This document shows, piece after piece, positions 42,123-51,363 of a DNA stretch of 64,000 nucleotides; position 1 is the stretch's first letter, and each line of letters begins with the position of its first letter. Below the pieces are notes generated by a model. The model did no database searches and was not told where the DNA came from. It saw nothing but the letters and a program-made list of their open reading frames with translations. The DNA comes from Caldilineae bacterium (GTDB lineage Bacteria > Chloroflexota > Anaerolineae > Epilineales > Epilineaceae): positions 1-64,000 of the forward strand of contig JACKBJ010000017.1 in assembly GCA_020634625.1 (NCBI GenBank), read 5' to 3'. Made by a program: the position numbers and the translations under genes.

Positions 42123-44870
42123 TCAGCGCCCGCCCCAGCGGCCGGGCACCGGGCAGGCGATGTCCCGGCCGAGCTGGTCCAGGACCGCGAGGGCGCCGGC
42201 GGCGTCCTCGACCCTGCGGTAACGCTCCGGGCTTCCGGCGACCGCGCGCAACGTGGGTGCGTCGACCTCCCGGCCCAGGCCGACCACATGGATCTCGAGC
42301 TTGTAGGCCCGCGCCCGGTTGGCGGCCGCGATGGCCGCCTCGGCATCGGACTCCAGCGCCCGCCCATCGCTGATGAGCACGATCAGCCCGTCGACCGCGT
42401 CGCGTCGATCGCTGGCGAGCAAGGCCTCCCGCGCCCGATCGATGCCGGCGTCGATGGCGCTGCCGCTCCGTAGCTCGATGCGATCCAGGGCCGCGCCGAG
42501 GGCCGCCGCGTCGGGCGTGAATGGCTCGAGCAGGCGCGCTTCGACGTCGAAGGCGACCAGCGCCACCCGCAGGTTGGGGCCGAGGCGCGCGATCAGCGAT
42601 CGCGCCCCCTCGCGCGCGGCATCGAGCTTGCTGCCCTGGGCGCCGAAGCGCTCGCCCATGCTCAGCGAGCCGTCGACCACCAACACCAGATCGGTCGGCC
42701 CGCTCGGACAGGACTCCGAGAGCAGCAGGGGGAGGTAGAGCGTGCCGGGCGGCGGCGTGGCGCGCGGCGGCGGCTGACGGTCCGTCGGCGTGGCGGCCGG
42801 CGTCTCCCCGGGCGCGACGCCGGTCGGCGTGGGCGGCGTGGCCAGGCCCGGCACCTCGATCGGCGGCGAACGGCGCAGGTCGTGCAGGGTCGTGTCGCCC
42901 AGGCGTGCGACCCGGGCCTCGATCACGACCGTCCCGACGCCCGCCTCCAGGGCCTCGACCTCGAAGTCCAGGCGCAGGCCGCCGGCGGGCAGACGCGACA
43001 AGGACCAGGAGGCAGCGGCCTCGTCCTGCCGGTCCGGCGGGATCGAGAAGCTGCCTGGCAGCAGCCTGAGGTGATCGGGCAGGCGCAGGCCGAGCTCGAC
43101 CGACTCCACGCCGCGCCGCGCGATCAGGTCCTCGGCGATGCCGGCGAATGCGTCCGGCAGGTCCGCGGCCTGGTCGACCTTGAAGTAGTGCCGCGGGCTC
43201 GAGGCCGCGGCCTGCAGGCAGACCTCGTCGCAAGCGGCGCCAAGGCATACGGCGTGCAGGACGACGCCTTCGGCCTTCACCCGGTCGGCGGCAGCCAGGA
43301 CCGGCGGGCAGCCCTGGTTGTTGGCGCCGTCGGAGAAGAGCACGAGATCCTCGCCGCCATCCCAGGGCCGCCCAGCGGCGAGCATGCTCAGCCCCTCGTC
43401 CAGCCCCGCGTCGATCGCGGTGCCGCCGGCCGCCGAAAGCCTCGCGACGCAGGCGCGCAGCATCGGAAAGCTGCCGGTCAGGGGGCAGATGCTGCGCGCG
43501 CTCGACTTGAAGGCCACGACCGCGCCGGCGAAGCGACCGGCCGGAACGATCGGCGCCAGGCGATCGAGCATCCGCCCGGCCCCTTCCACCAGCTTCTCCA
43601 TCGATGCGCCCGCCATCGACCCGGACTCATCGAGCACCAGGGCCAGATGCGTGTCGGCGGGGGGCTCGGGCAGGGCGAAGTCCAGGGCGTAGCTCAGGCC
43701 TGCGTGCTGTCCGATGTCGAGTCTCGGCGCATCGACGTCCAGACCGCCGAGCAGCGCTGGCTGGGGCTGCGGCGTCGGCGTCGGCGCGCCGGCAATCACG
43801 TTCAGGTCCTCGATCGGGAAGTCGACGCCGCCCGGGACGTTGTGCCCATCGACGTAGCGCAATCGTGCCTCGAGGCTGCTCGGATGGGTGCCCAGCTCCA
43901 AGGGTTCGATCGCGAAGGTGTAGGTCAATCCCTCGGCCGGCAGTCGGCTCCGACGCCAGGTCAGGGTCCGCGTCCCCGGATCCCAGCCGGCCGACGGCTG
44001 CGCGCTCCCCTCCACGTAACGCAAGTTGGGCGGGACACGGTCGGTGACGACGATCTGCGTGAGGGGGGTCGTGGATGCGGCCGTGTCGCGTACCCGCAGA
44101 CACAGGTCGGTCAGGATCGCGGCATCGAGATCCGGCAGGAAGTAGCGGGCGCTGGAGGCGACCCCGCGCATGCAGGCGCGGTCGCAGACCTCGCTCAGGC
44201 AGATGGTCAGCAGCAGGATGCCCTGGCTCTTGGCCTGGCGGGCGGCGACCTCGACCGGCTCGCAACCTTCGAGGTTGGCGCCATCGGTCAACAGCAGCAG
44301 GACCTCCACGGCGCTTGGGCCCGGCTCCGGATCGCGTCCCTGTCGCAGGACCTCGATGCCCTCCAGAATGCCCAGATCGGTCGCGCCGCCGCCGCTGGCG
44401 CCGAGACCGAGGAGGCAAGCGGTCAGCCGGTCGCTGTCGTTCGTCAGCTGGCACAGGGTGGACGGCGCATCGCTGAAGCTGACCAGACCGATCCGGGTGC
44501 CCGGATGCGCCGGCAGCTCCAGGGCCTCGATCAGGTCGCCCAGCACCGCCCTGACCCGCTCGAGACGCTGCCCGGCCATCGAACCCGAGCCATCGACCAC
44601 GAACACCAGGTGGAAAGGACTCGCCTGATCGGGACAGCTGGCCCGGAAGCGCATCGTCACGTCGACCGTCTGGCCGAGCTCCACCTGGCGCGGGAAGACC
44701 GTCCGCTCCTGGCTGGTGACGCAGGCGTCGCCCTGGGCACGTGCGGATGACGCCGGCAGGCGCGTAGCGGCCAGCAACGCGCCGAGGACGATCAGCACGG
44801 CGACCGTCAGCGATCGGCCGGCTCGCGTGGCGCATCTCGGTGCATGTCCCAGGCTTCGGATCGGCTCCAT
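42123..44870 (-). CDS. Secreted protein with three VWA domains
   Basis: A 915-residue exported protein: signal peptide with a hydrophobic core (about 22-44), then three von Willebrand factor A domains. Each has a visible MIDAS start: VVDGSGSM near the N-terminus, VLDESGSM in the middle and VVDGSLSM in the last quarter. Beta-rich spacer domains with DUF11-like pattern lie between them. A Pro/Thr-rich linker and the hydrophobic stretch TLYLPLLLSESC precede the third VWA, a pattern frequent in Chloroflexota surface proteins. It probably binds metal-dependent ligands at the cell surface. AAGGAG sits 9 bases before the ATG at 44870. It lies next to the ECF sigma/anti-sigma genes on the same strand. 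Confidence 0.85.
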   Translation of the reverse strand: MEPIRSLGHAPRCATRAGRSLTVAVLIVLGALLAATRLPASSARAQGDACVTSQERTVFPRQVELGQTVDVTMRFRASCPDQASPFHLVFVVDGSGSMAGQRLERVRAVLGDLIEALELPAHPGTRIGLVSFSDAPSTLCQLTNDSDRLTACLLGLGASGGGATDLGILEGIEVLRQGRDPEPGPSAVEVLLLLTDGANLEGCEPVEVAARQAKSQGILLLTICLSEVCDRACMRGVASSARYFLPDLDAAILTDLCLRVRDTAASTTPLTQIVVTDRVPPNLRYVEGSAQPSAGWDPGTRTLTWRRSRLPAEGLTYTFAIEPLELGTHPSSLEARLRYVDGHNVPGGVDFPIEDLNVIAGAPTPTPQPQPALLGGLDVDAPRLDIGQHAGLSYALDFALPEPPADTHLALVLDESGSMAGASMEKLVEGAGRMLDRLAPIVPAGRFAGAVVAFKSSARSICPLTGSFPMLRACVARLSAAGGTAIDAGLDEGLSMLAAGRPWDGGEDLVLFSDGANNQGCPPVLAAADRVKAEGVVLHAVCLGAACDEVCLQAAASSPRHYFKVDQAADLPDAFAGIAEDLIARRGVESVELGLRLPDHLRLLPGSFSIPPDRQDEAAASWSLSRLPAGGLRLDFEVEALEAGVGTVVIEARVARLGDTTLHDLRRSPPIEVPGLATPPTPTGVAPGETPAATPTDRQPPPRATPPPGTLYLPLLLSESCPSGPTDLVLVVDGSLSMGERFGAQGSKLDAAREGARSLIARLGPNLRVALVAFDVEARLLEPFTPDAAALGAALDRIELRSGSAIDAGIDRAREALLASDRRDAVDGLIVLISDGRALESDAEAAIAAANRARAYKLEIHVVGLGREVDAPTLRAVAGSPERYRRVEDAAGALAVLDQLGRDIACPVPGRWGGR

Positions 44871-45012
44871 CGTCTCGCTCCTTGTCCCGGTCGATCGGGG
44901 CGACGGCCGCCGGCCCGACCGCCGCGGCGCTCGTGCCGGATGCGGCGTCGTTCGCGCATGGGTGTCGAAGATCGGGCGCCGGGTTCCATCGACGCGCGGC
45001 TCCGCATCGGGA

Positions 45013-46401
45013 TCAGGGCCTCAGGCGCAGCTCCAGGCTCGTCGTCGGCTGCGCGCCGATGCCCAGCCGGTCGGCCTGCTCGAGGCTGCCGTCGCCGCCC
45101 CACCAGCTCGGCTCGACCGAGCGCCAGTCGGGGCTTGCGGCGAGATACCAGGCGCCGGGGGGAAGGGCCAGCGCGAAGCGACCGTCCGGACCCGTGAAGA
45201 CGGCCCAGGCCCGGCGCGGGGCCTCGCCCGGCCGATCGGGATCGGGCGGATAGGCGGCCAGCACGAGCGCCTGACTGGCCGGCGCGCCGAAGGCGTCGAG
45301 CACCCGACCCTCGACCTGCCAGGGCGGGTTGGGCTCCAGGTGGAAGTCGACCCTCCGATCGTCGCCCAAGTCCAGCTCGATCGGGTCCGCGCCGTAGGGG
45401 TTGGCCTGTCCCGCGTGCCACATCGGCTGGTAGGCCGGTGCATCCACGCGCAGCAGCCAGCGCCCGGGCGGCAAGGCCAGCGCGTAGCGGCCCTCGAGGT
45501 CGGTCGAGCCAGCGACGGCAGGGGCCGGCACATCCAGGCGATCGGCGAGCACGGAGATCTCCGCCCGCGGGAAGCCGTCGGGCCCGTACACGTTGCCCCG
45601 GAGCCAGGTCGTCGTCGCCCGGGTCGGGCTTGGGACGCCGGTGGCCGTGGCGAACGGCGTCGGCGTGGCCTCCGACGTCTCGGGGCTGGGCGTTCGCGTC
45701 GGCTCCGGCTCGGGCGTCGACTTGGGCGCCGGGGTTCCCGGCTCGGCGCCCGACGCGCCGCTGGGCGGGCCCGAGGTCGCCGTCGTCCCGGCCGGGCCGA
45801 CCGCCTCGCCGACGGGCGTCGCCGTCGACGGTCGGTCTCGTCTGCCCGGCTCATGTCCAGGCGCGCCCGTGGAGTCCGGGCCATGGCCGGAGGCACCGTG
45901 AACCGACGCTTCCGGCCCGCGTTCGACCACCCGCACCGGCGCGCTCGAGCCCGAGCCGGAGCGCGCGACGGGCGTCGGCAGGCGGTCGACGTGGCGCGGA
46001 GCGGCCTGGTCGTCCGGGGCGAGGGCTCTACCCGCCCGAGCCGATCCTCCGTCCGAGCCGACGTCGGGAAGAATCGGCCGCGTCGTGCCGCGCCAACGCA
46101 GGCCGATCGACCCGATGGCGATCGCCAGCGCGAGGAGCAGGAGCCGTGCACCGCTCCGGGGACGCCGCGCGATCGATCCGCTCGGAGGCGCCACCGGCAT
46201 CGGCGGCGGCGTCCATGCCGGCACCGCCGCGGCCAGGCCGGCCACCAGAGGCTCGAGCGCTCCGGCCAGAGCCCGCCATTCCAGGAGCTCGGCGCGGCAG
46301 GCCGCACAGCCGGCGAGATGCGCATCCACCCGGCGGCGCGTCGCGGCATCCAGGCCGCCCGCGGCGTATTCGGGCAGCAGACCGCGAACCTGCTCATGCA
46401 T
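45013..46401 (-). CDS. Anti-sigma factor with zinc-binding N-terminus and surface CarboxypepD-reg domains
   Basis: A 462-residue membrane protein. Residues 1-45 form a zf-HC2 anti-sigma domain: H28, C32 and C35 in HLAGCAAC match the Zn motif, with H2 as a possible fourth ligand. One membrane segment follows (about 82-103). The rest is a long low-complexity Ser/Thr/Pro region and two or more carboxypeptidase-regulatory-like beta domains (GNVYGPDGFPRAEISVLADR, RVLDAFGAPASQALVLAAY, with PPGRWLLRVD and PPGAWYLAAS ends). It should hold the sigma factor inactive at the membrane and respond to something outside. The start overlaps the end of the sigma gene, the usual arrangement of such pairs. Confidence 0.88.
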   Translation of the reverse strand: MHEQVRGLLPEYAAGGLDAATRRRVDAHLAGCAACRAELLEWRALAGALEPLVAGLAAAVPAWTPPPMPVAPPSGSIARRPRSGARLLLLALAIAIGSIGLRWRGTTRPILPDVGSDGGSARAGRALAPDDQAAPRHVDRLPTPVARSGSGSSAPVRVVERGPEASVHGASGHGPDSTGAPGHEPGRRDRPSTATPVGEAVGPAGTTATSGPPSGASGAEPGTPAPKSTPEPEPTRTPSPETSEATPTPFATATGVPSPTRATTTWLRGNVYGPDGFPRAEISVLADRLDVPAPAVAGSTDLEGRYALALPPGRWLLRVDAPAYQPMWHAGQANPYGADPIELDLGDDRRVDFHLEPNPPWQVEGRVLDAFGAPASQALVLAAYPPDPDRPGEAPRRAWAVFTGPDGRFALALPPGAWYLAASPDWRSVEPSWWGGDGSLEQADRLGIGAQPTTSLELRLRP

Positions 46402-47110
46402 GCTCGGAACCCTCCTCGAGCGCCAGCCGATCGCGCAGCGTCGCCTTTGCGCGGAAGAGTCGGCTCTTGATGGTGCCCGGCGCCACGGACAGCACCTCGG
46501 CCGCCTCGATCACCGACAAGCCGTGGTAGAAGACCAGCTCGAGCGCGGCCCGCTGCGACTCGGGCAGCGCGAGCAACGCCTGCTCGAGGTCGAGCCGACG
46601 GTCCACCCGATCCTGGAGGCGACCGGCGCTCTCCCCCCGGTCGGTGCTCTGCGCGGTCGCGGCCAGGATGGCCGGATCTTCGCTCGGGATCTCGCGCCGC
46701 CGCTTCCGGACCAGGTTGGCGGCGCGATGGTGCGCGATGCCGAATAGCCAGGTGCTGACGCGGCTGGCGCCGCGGAAGCTGGCCGCGCCCTGCCAGGCGG
46801 CGAGCATGACCTCCTGCAGGACCTCCTCGGCCAGGGCTCGATCTCCGTCGAGGCGCCCGATCAAGTAGCGCAGGACGGGGGCAGCATGGCGCTCGTAGAG
46901 CTGGCGGTGGGCGTCGCGCTCGCCGTTGGCCATGCGGGCGAGCAGGATCGCGTCGCCGACCTGCTCGGGTCCGGGCTCGGCTGGTTCGGTGATGCGCCCG
47001 TTCTGCGCTGCGTGCTTCCGCTCCGACACGGGGATGGCGCCGACCGCCGACGCTCCCGCGTCGGCGGTCCGTCGCGCTCGCAACGGGCTCGAACCCGTCA
47101 TCGCATCCAC
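46394..47110 (-). CDS. ECF-type RNA polymerase sigma factor
   Basis: A 238-residue ECF sigma factor. Region 2 (YERHAAPVLRYLIGRLDG, EEVLQEVMLAAWQGAASFRG, WLFGIAHHRAANLVR) and region 4 (LEQALLALPESQRAALELVF, IEAAEVLSVAPGTIKSRLFR) are clear. It directs RNA polymerase to a stress or envelope regulon, and is expected to be held by the anti-sigma factor at 45013. The start is uncertain: the GTG at 47110 has AGGAG at the ideal 8-base spacing, while the ATG at 47116 is too close to it and the long upstream extension is unlike coding sequence. The neighbouring triple-VWA gene (42123-44870) is a candidate member of the regulon. Confidence 0.9.
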   Translation of the reverse strand: MDAMTGSSPLRARRTADAGASAVGAIPVSERKHAAQNGRITEPAEPGPEQVGDAILLARMANGERDAHRQLYERHAAPVLRYLIGRLDGDRALAEEVLQEVMLAAWQGAASFRGASRVSTWLFGIAHHRAANLVRKRRREIPSEDPAILAATAQSTDRGESAGRLQDRVDRRLDLEQALLALPESQRAALELVFYHGLSVIEAAEVLSVAPGTIKSRLFRAKATLRDRLALEEGSEHA

Positions 47111-47254
47111 CGCCATGGCTCCTGGGTACCCTGGCGTCGGCCTTCGGTTCCCTCGACGCGCGCCGATGCACCCGCGAGTCGAAGCCCCGCCCGATCCCTG
47201 CCCCGTCGTTCCCGGCCTCGGCTGCACATCTGTTCGCCGCGGCGACGGAGGCTG

Positions 47255-47263
47255 TGGCATACT
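47255..47263 (+). promoter_or_regulatory. Extended -10-like element TGGCATACT before ligA
   Basis: TGG-CATACT lies 38 bases before the ligA ATG, between divergent genes. Four of six -10 matches plus a TG extension. Confidence 0.35.
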
Positions 47264-47301
47264 CAGCTTAACACGCCAGCTCCCCTTCCGGAGACAGCCC
47301 G

Positions 47302-49380
47302 ATGCCGAACTCGAGCGACCCCGCCGCACGCGCCGCCGAGCTGCGCCGGCAGATTCGACGCCATGCCCAGCTCTACTACGTGCAGGACGCGCCCGAGGTC
47401 AGCGACGCCGAGTACGACGCGCTGGTCGAGGCCCTCAAGGCCCTCGAGACCGAGCACCCCGAGCTGGTCACGCCCGACTCGCCCACCCAGCGGGTGGGCG
47501 CCGAGGCGGCCGAGCGCTTCGAGAAGGTGCGCCACGCGGTGCCGATGCTCTCGCTGGACAACGCGATGAGCCCCGAGGAGGTGCGGGCCTGGGGCGAGCG
47601 CGTGGCGCGCAAGCTGCCCGAGGACATCGCCTTCGAGACGCTGGCCTTCGTGGTCGAGCCCAAGATCGACGGCATCGCCGTGGCCATCCGCTACCAGGAC
47701 GGCAGCCTCGTGCGCGCCGCCACGCGCGGCGACGGGACGCTCGGCGAGGACATCACCGCCAACGTGCGCACGCTGCAGAGCGTGCCCTTGCGCCTGCCGG
47801 CCACGCGCGAGCCCCTGCCGCCGGGCCTGCAGCTGCCGGCCGAGCTGGAGCTGCGCGGCGAGGTCTTCATGCGCCTCTCCGACTTCGAGGCCCTCAACGC
47901 CGAGCGCGAAGCCGAGGGGCTGGACGCCTACATCCACGCCCGCAACACCGCCGCCGGCAGCCTGCGCCAGCTCGACCCCTCGGTCACCGCCGCCCGGCCG
48001 CTGCGCTTCTGGGCCTACGCGGTGCCGGAGGGGCAGACCCTGGGCGCAGCCGGGCAGTTCGAGCTGCTGGGCTTCCTGCGCGCGCTCGGGCTTCCGACCA
48101 ACCCGGACAGCCGGCGCTTCGACACGCTCGACGCGGCCATCGCCTACGCTGAGGCCTGGCTGGCGCGCCGATCCGAGCTGGACTACCTGGCCGACGGCAT
48201 GGTGCTCAAGGTCGACCGTTTCGCCGCCCAGGCGGCCCTGGGTTCCGTGTCGCACCACCCCCGCTGGGCCATCGCCTTCAAGACCGCCAGCGCCGAGGCC
48301 AGCACGCGCCTCCTGGCGATCGAGGTCCGCGTCGGCCGCACCGGCCGGCTGGTGCCGCACGCCACGCTCGAGCCGGTGCAGCTGGGCGGCGTCACCGTCA
48401 GCCAGGCCACGTTGCACAACGCCGACTACGTGACCGAGCGCGACATCCGCGTCGGCGACACGGTGCTCGTGAAGCGCGCCGGCGACGTGATCCCCCAGGT
48501 GCTGAGCGTCATCGAGGCCCTGCGCCCGGATGGCGCCGCGCCCTGGCGCATGCCCGATCGCTGTCCCGTCTGCGGCGACCCGGTGACGCGCGCCGAGGAC
48601 GCGGCGGACAGCTTCTGCGAGAACGCGGCCTGTCCGGCGCAGCTGGTGCGGCGGGTGGAGCACTTCGTCAGCCGCGGCGCGATGGACATCGAGGGCCTGG
48701 GCGTCAAGCTGGCCCGGCTCTTCGTCGAGGCCGGCCTGATCGAGGACGTGGCCGGGCTCTACCGCCTGCGCGCCGAGGACCTCGAAGGCCGGGAGGGCTT
48801 CGCCGAGAAGCGGATCGAGAACCTCCTGGCAGCGATCGAGGCCAGCAAGGACCGCCCCCTGCGCCGGCTCCTGGTGGCGCTCGGCATCCGCCACGTCGGC
48901 GGCACGGTGGCCGGCGCCCTGGCGCAGCGCTTCGGCAGCCTGGACGCGCTTGCGACCGCCGAGGAGGAAGCCCTGCTCGAGGTCGAGGGCATCGGACCGG
49001 AGATCACGGCCTCGTTGCGCGCCTGGTTCGGTCTCGAGCACAACCGCCAGCTGGTCGAGAAGCTGCGCGCGGCCGGCCTGCGCATGGCCGACCCGGAGCC
49101 GGTGGGCGGCACCGACGCGAACGGGGAAGCCGGCGGGCCGCGCCCGCTCGAGGGCCTGGCCCTGGTCCTGACCGGCACCCTGCCCACGCTGACGCGCGAG
49201 GAGGCCAGCGCGCGCATCGAAGCGGCCGGCGGCCGCGTGGTGGGCAGCGTCAGCGGCAAGACGGACTACGTGGTGGCCGGCGACAAGGCCGGCAGCAAGC
49301 TGGCCAAGGCCAAGTCGCTGGGGGTGCCGGTACTGGACGAGGCCGGGCTCCTGGCGCTGATCGAGGAGCTGACCCCATGA
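47302..49380 (+). CDS. ligA: NAD-dependent DNA ligase LigA
   Basis: A 692-residue replicative DNA ligase. The nucleotidyltransferase lysine K121 is in EPKIDGIA. The Ia domain is at the N-terminus (YYVQDAPEVSDAEYDALVEA). The zinc site has four cysteines (CPVCGDP, then FCENAACPAQ). Helix-hairpin-helix units and a C-terminal BRCT domain (LEGLALVLTGTLPTLTREEA, VSGKTDYVVAGDKAGSKL) complete the family architecture. GGAG precedes the ATG at 47302. Ends in an ATGA overlap with the TfoX-like gene, so the two are co-translated. Confidence 0.97.
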   Translation: MPNSSDPAARAAELRRQIRRHAQLYYVQDAPEVSDAEYDALVEALKALETEHPELVTPDSPTQRVGAEAAERFEKVRHAVPMLSLDNAMSPEEVRAWGERVARKLPEDIAFETLAFVVEPKIDGIAVAIRYQDGSLVRAATRGDGTLGEDITANVRTLQSVPLRLPATREPLPPGLQLPAELELRGEVFMRLSDFEALNAEREAEGLDAYIHARNTAAGSLRQLDPSVTAARPLRFWAYAVPEGQTLGAAGQFELLGFLRALGLPTNPDSRRFDTLDAAIAYAEAWLARRSELDYLADGMVLKVDRFAAQAALGSVSHHPRWAIAFKTASAEASTRLLAIEVRVGRTGRLVPHATLEPVQLGGVTVSQATLHNADYVTERDIRVGDTVLVKRAGDVIPQVLSVIEALRPDGAAPWRMPDRCPVCGDPVTRAEDAADSFCENAACPAQLVRRVEHFVSRGAMDIEGLGVKLARLFVEAGLIEDVAGLYRLRAEDLEGREGFAEKRIENLLAAIEASKDRPLRRLLVALGIRHVGGTVAGALAQRFGSLDALATAEEEALLEVEGIGPEITASLRAWFGLEHNRQLVEKLRAAGLRMADPEPVGGTDANGEAGGPRPLEGLALVLTGTLPTLTREEASARIEAAGGRVVGSVSGKTDYVVAGDKAGSKLAKAKSLGVPVLDEAGLLALIEELTP

Positions 49381-49706
49381 GCTACAGCCGCGAGATCGAG
49401 CAGCGCATCGACGCGCTGCGCCCCGACTGGCCGGGCGTCTTCAAGCAGAAGATGTTCGGCGGGTTGGGCTACATGCTGGACGGGCACATCTGCGTCGGCG
49501 TCTTCAAGGACTACCTGATCGTGCGCTGCGGGCCCGAGGCGACCGCCGACGCCCTGAGCCAACCCGGTGCCCGCCCCTTCGACGTCACCGGGCGGGCGAT
49601 GCACGGCTGGGTGATGGTCGAGCAGTCGGCGCTCGAGCACGACGAGGACCTGGCCGGCTGGATCGGCCAGGCCGAGGCCTTCGTGCGGACGCTGCCCGCC
49701 AAGTAG
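49377..49706 (+). CDS. TfoX N-terminal domain-like protein
   Basis: A 109-residue protein with the TfoX_N pattern: QKMFGGLGYMLDGHICVGVF, YLIVRCGPE, MHGWVMVEQ and WIGQAEAFVRTLP. Full TfoX proteins regulate competence in gamma-proteobacteria, but short stand-alone TfoX_N proteins like this one are widespread and of unknown role. It overlaps the ligA stop, suggesting a link to DNA metabolism. Confidence 0.85.
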   Translation: MSYSREIEQRIDALRPDWPGVFKQKMFGGLGYMLDGHICVGVFKDYLIVRCGPEATADALSQPGARPFDVTGRAMHGWVMVEQSALEHDEDLAGWIGQAEAFVRTLPAK

Positions 49707-49822
49707 CCGGCGAGATCCAGCTCGGCCGGGCGGGCTCGGGCGGACACCAGACCGAGCCCGGCGTCGGTCGACCGTTGGCCGTGCGCCGGCCGGGCGCAGG
49801 TGCATTCGCGGCGCCCGGCGGA

Positions 49823-49828
49823 TATCAT
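49823..49828 (+). promoter_or_regulatory. -10-like element TATCAT for the EEP gene
   Basis: GGA-TATCAT lies 38 bases upstream of the ATG at 49867. Five of six -10 matches; no convincing -35. Confidence 0.35.
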
Positions 49829-49866
49829 GAGCGCCGGCCCCGCTCCGATCGACCTGAGCTGGCGAC

Positions 49867-50862
49867 ATGTCCCTTCTGGCACGCGGGATCCGCAGCCTGG
49901 CGATCCCGCTGATCAACCTGTACGTGCTCGGCGCGATCGGGCTCGAGCTGGCCTGGCGGCTGGGCGGCGACGAGCCCTGGCCGCTGGCGCTGCTGATGCT
50001 CTTCTCGCAGTGGTGGCTGCTGCCCGCCTTCGTGCTGGCGCCGGCGACCTTCCTGGCCGGCTGGCGTCGCAGCGCCCTGGGCCTGGCCCTGGTGGCGCTG
50101 CTCTTCCTCGGCGTCTACGGCCAACCCTTCCTCGGCGCGCCCGTGGCCCCGCCCGATCGCCCGCGTCGCTTGACGGTGGCCACGATGAACGTGGGCGCCT
50201 ACCGGGTCGAGGCGCCCGACATCGAGGTCGCCGTCCGCTCCACCGACGCCGACCTGGTGGTGATGCAGGAGATCGTCGACAGCAACGTGCCGGCCCTGCG
50301 CGAGGCCCTGACGACCGACTATCCCTACCAGATCTACCGCGGCGGCAAGGGGGTGCTCAGCCGCTGGCCCTTGGGCGAGCCGCGTCTCTTCGAGACGGCG
50401 CGCAGCCCGGGCCGGCCGCACCTGGAGCTCGCGCTGCAGCTCGGGGAGCGCTCGCTGGTGCTGCTGGCGCCACACCCCTACCCGCCCACCGACGTCCCGC
50501 TGGTCTACGGCGACGGCAGCTACCACCCGCACCCCAACAGCCGCGCCGACGCCGCAGAGCTGGCGGCCCGCGCCGCAGCGACCGGCCTGCCGACCCTCCT
50601 GGTCGGGGACCTGAACCTCCCCATGCGCTCGCCGGCCTACCGCGCCATCCGGTCCGCCGGCCTGCGCGACGCCTTCCAGGCCGCCGGCGACGGTTTCGGC
50701 GCCACCTGGCCGGCGGGCATCGAGCGCTTCGGCCTGCGCATCCCGCCCCTGGTGCGCATCGACTACGTCTGGCACACGGCCGAGTTCACCCCGCTCGAGG
50801 CCCACACCGGCGCCGCCTACGGCTCGGACCACCTGCCGGTGGTGGTGACGCTGGCCTGGTAG
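49867..50862 (+). CDS. Membrane-anchored endonuclease/exonuclease/phosphatase (EEP) family protein
   Basis: A 331-residue protein with three N-terminal hydrophobic segments (about residues 8-30, 35-57 and 63-82) and a C-terminal EEP catalytic domain outside the membrane. Motifs: TMNVGAYR (metal-binding Asn), VVMQEI (metal glutamate), LLVGDLNLP (Asp-Asn pair) and GSDHLPVVV (catalytic Asp-His). It may hydrolyse nucleic acid or a phosphate ester at the cell surface. The family includes nucleases, sphingomyelinases and inositol phosphatases; the substrate is not evident. It is a single gene before a gene-poor stretch. Confidence 0.85.
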   Translation: MSLLARGIRSLAIPLINLYVLGAIGLELAWRLGGDEPWPLALLMLFSQWWLLPAFVLAPATFLAGWRRSALGLALVALLFLGVYGQPFLGAPVAPPDRPRRLTVATMNVGAYRVEAPDIEVAVRSTDADLVVMQEIVDSNVPALREALTTDYPYQIYRGGKGVLSRWPLGEPRLFETARSPGRPHLELALQLGERSLVLLAPHPYPPTDVPLVYGDGSYHPHPNSRADAAELAARAAATGLPTLLVGDLNLPMRSPAYRAIRSAGLRDAFQAAGDGFGATWPAGIERFGLRIPPLVRIDYVWHTAEFTPLEAHTGAAYGSDHLPVVVTLAW

Positions 50863-51363
50863 GCGCCTGGGCGCCGGTGCTCTCGATCCCGGGCAAGCGG
50901 CTCGCCATGCCGCGGTGAGCCACATGGGTCTCGCGCAGGTCGAGCATCGGCCAGCCCTCCAGCGGCACAGGGCTCGCAGCCAGCCCGCTGAAGGCGATAC
51001 ACCGCCCGTCGGGCGACCCTGTCGGCGTGGTCGCGCGGAGGCTGTCGTCGGTCAGCCAGCGAGCCAAGCCCGTCTCCGGGCGCAGCAGGGCTGGACGGCT
51101 GACCTCCCGCGATGGTTCGACCGACCTCGCCCGCCAGCAATCAGCGCTCATCGGACGTCCCGCGAATCACGTTCCATGAAAACTTGGCCGACGGTCTGAG
51201 ACCGTCGCCGACGCTCACCCAGAACCCATGGGCCGACACATGACAGCCCTGAGCCGCGTCGGGGTAGCGGTCGGGTCACCGTGGGCTACGAATCCTGGAC
51301 GCCCGTCCCGAGCGAACCCGGTGCTAGACTCGAGGGCAACGAGGATCGGGGGTGGAGGTGCGC
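50863..51363. other. Gene-poor stretch with a probable TolB/WD-like propeller remnant
   Basis: About 500 bases between the EEP gene and the next lipoprotein without a convincing full gene. The minus strand around 50920-51100 reads ETGLARWLTDDSLRATTP, then GSPDGRCIAFSG and WPMLDLRETHVAHRG. This resembles a blade of a TolB/WD40-like propeller (LTDD...SPDGRRIAF), but the frame has no proper N-terminus or Shine-Dalgarno site and continues into an Arg-rich shadow of the EEP gene. It is best read as a decayed propeller fragment. The 3' half holds the promoter for the downstream lipoprotein. Confidence 0.4.
51322..51330 (+). promoter_or_regulatory. Extended -10 element TGCTAGACT
   Basis: TGC-TAGACT lies 33 bases before the ATG at 51364 of the lipoprotein gene, which has GGAGG 5 bases upstream. 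It is one of the recurrent TGCTANNNT sites. Confidence 0.5.

Noticed and set aside
47083..47100. tRNA T-arm-like sequence ACGGGTTCGAGCCCGT on the minus strand
   Set aside because: It is codons 3-8 of the sigma factor coding region (from the GTG start), and no matching acceptor stem or anticodon arm exists upstream.
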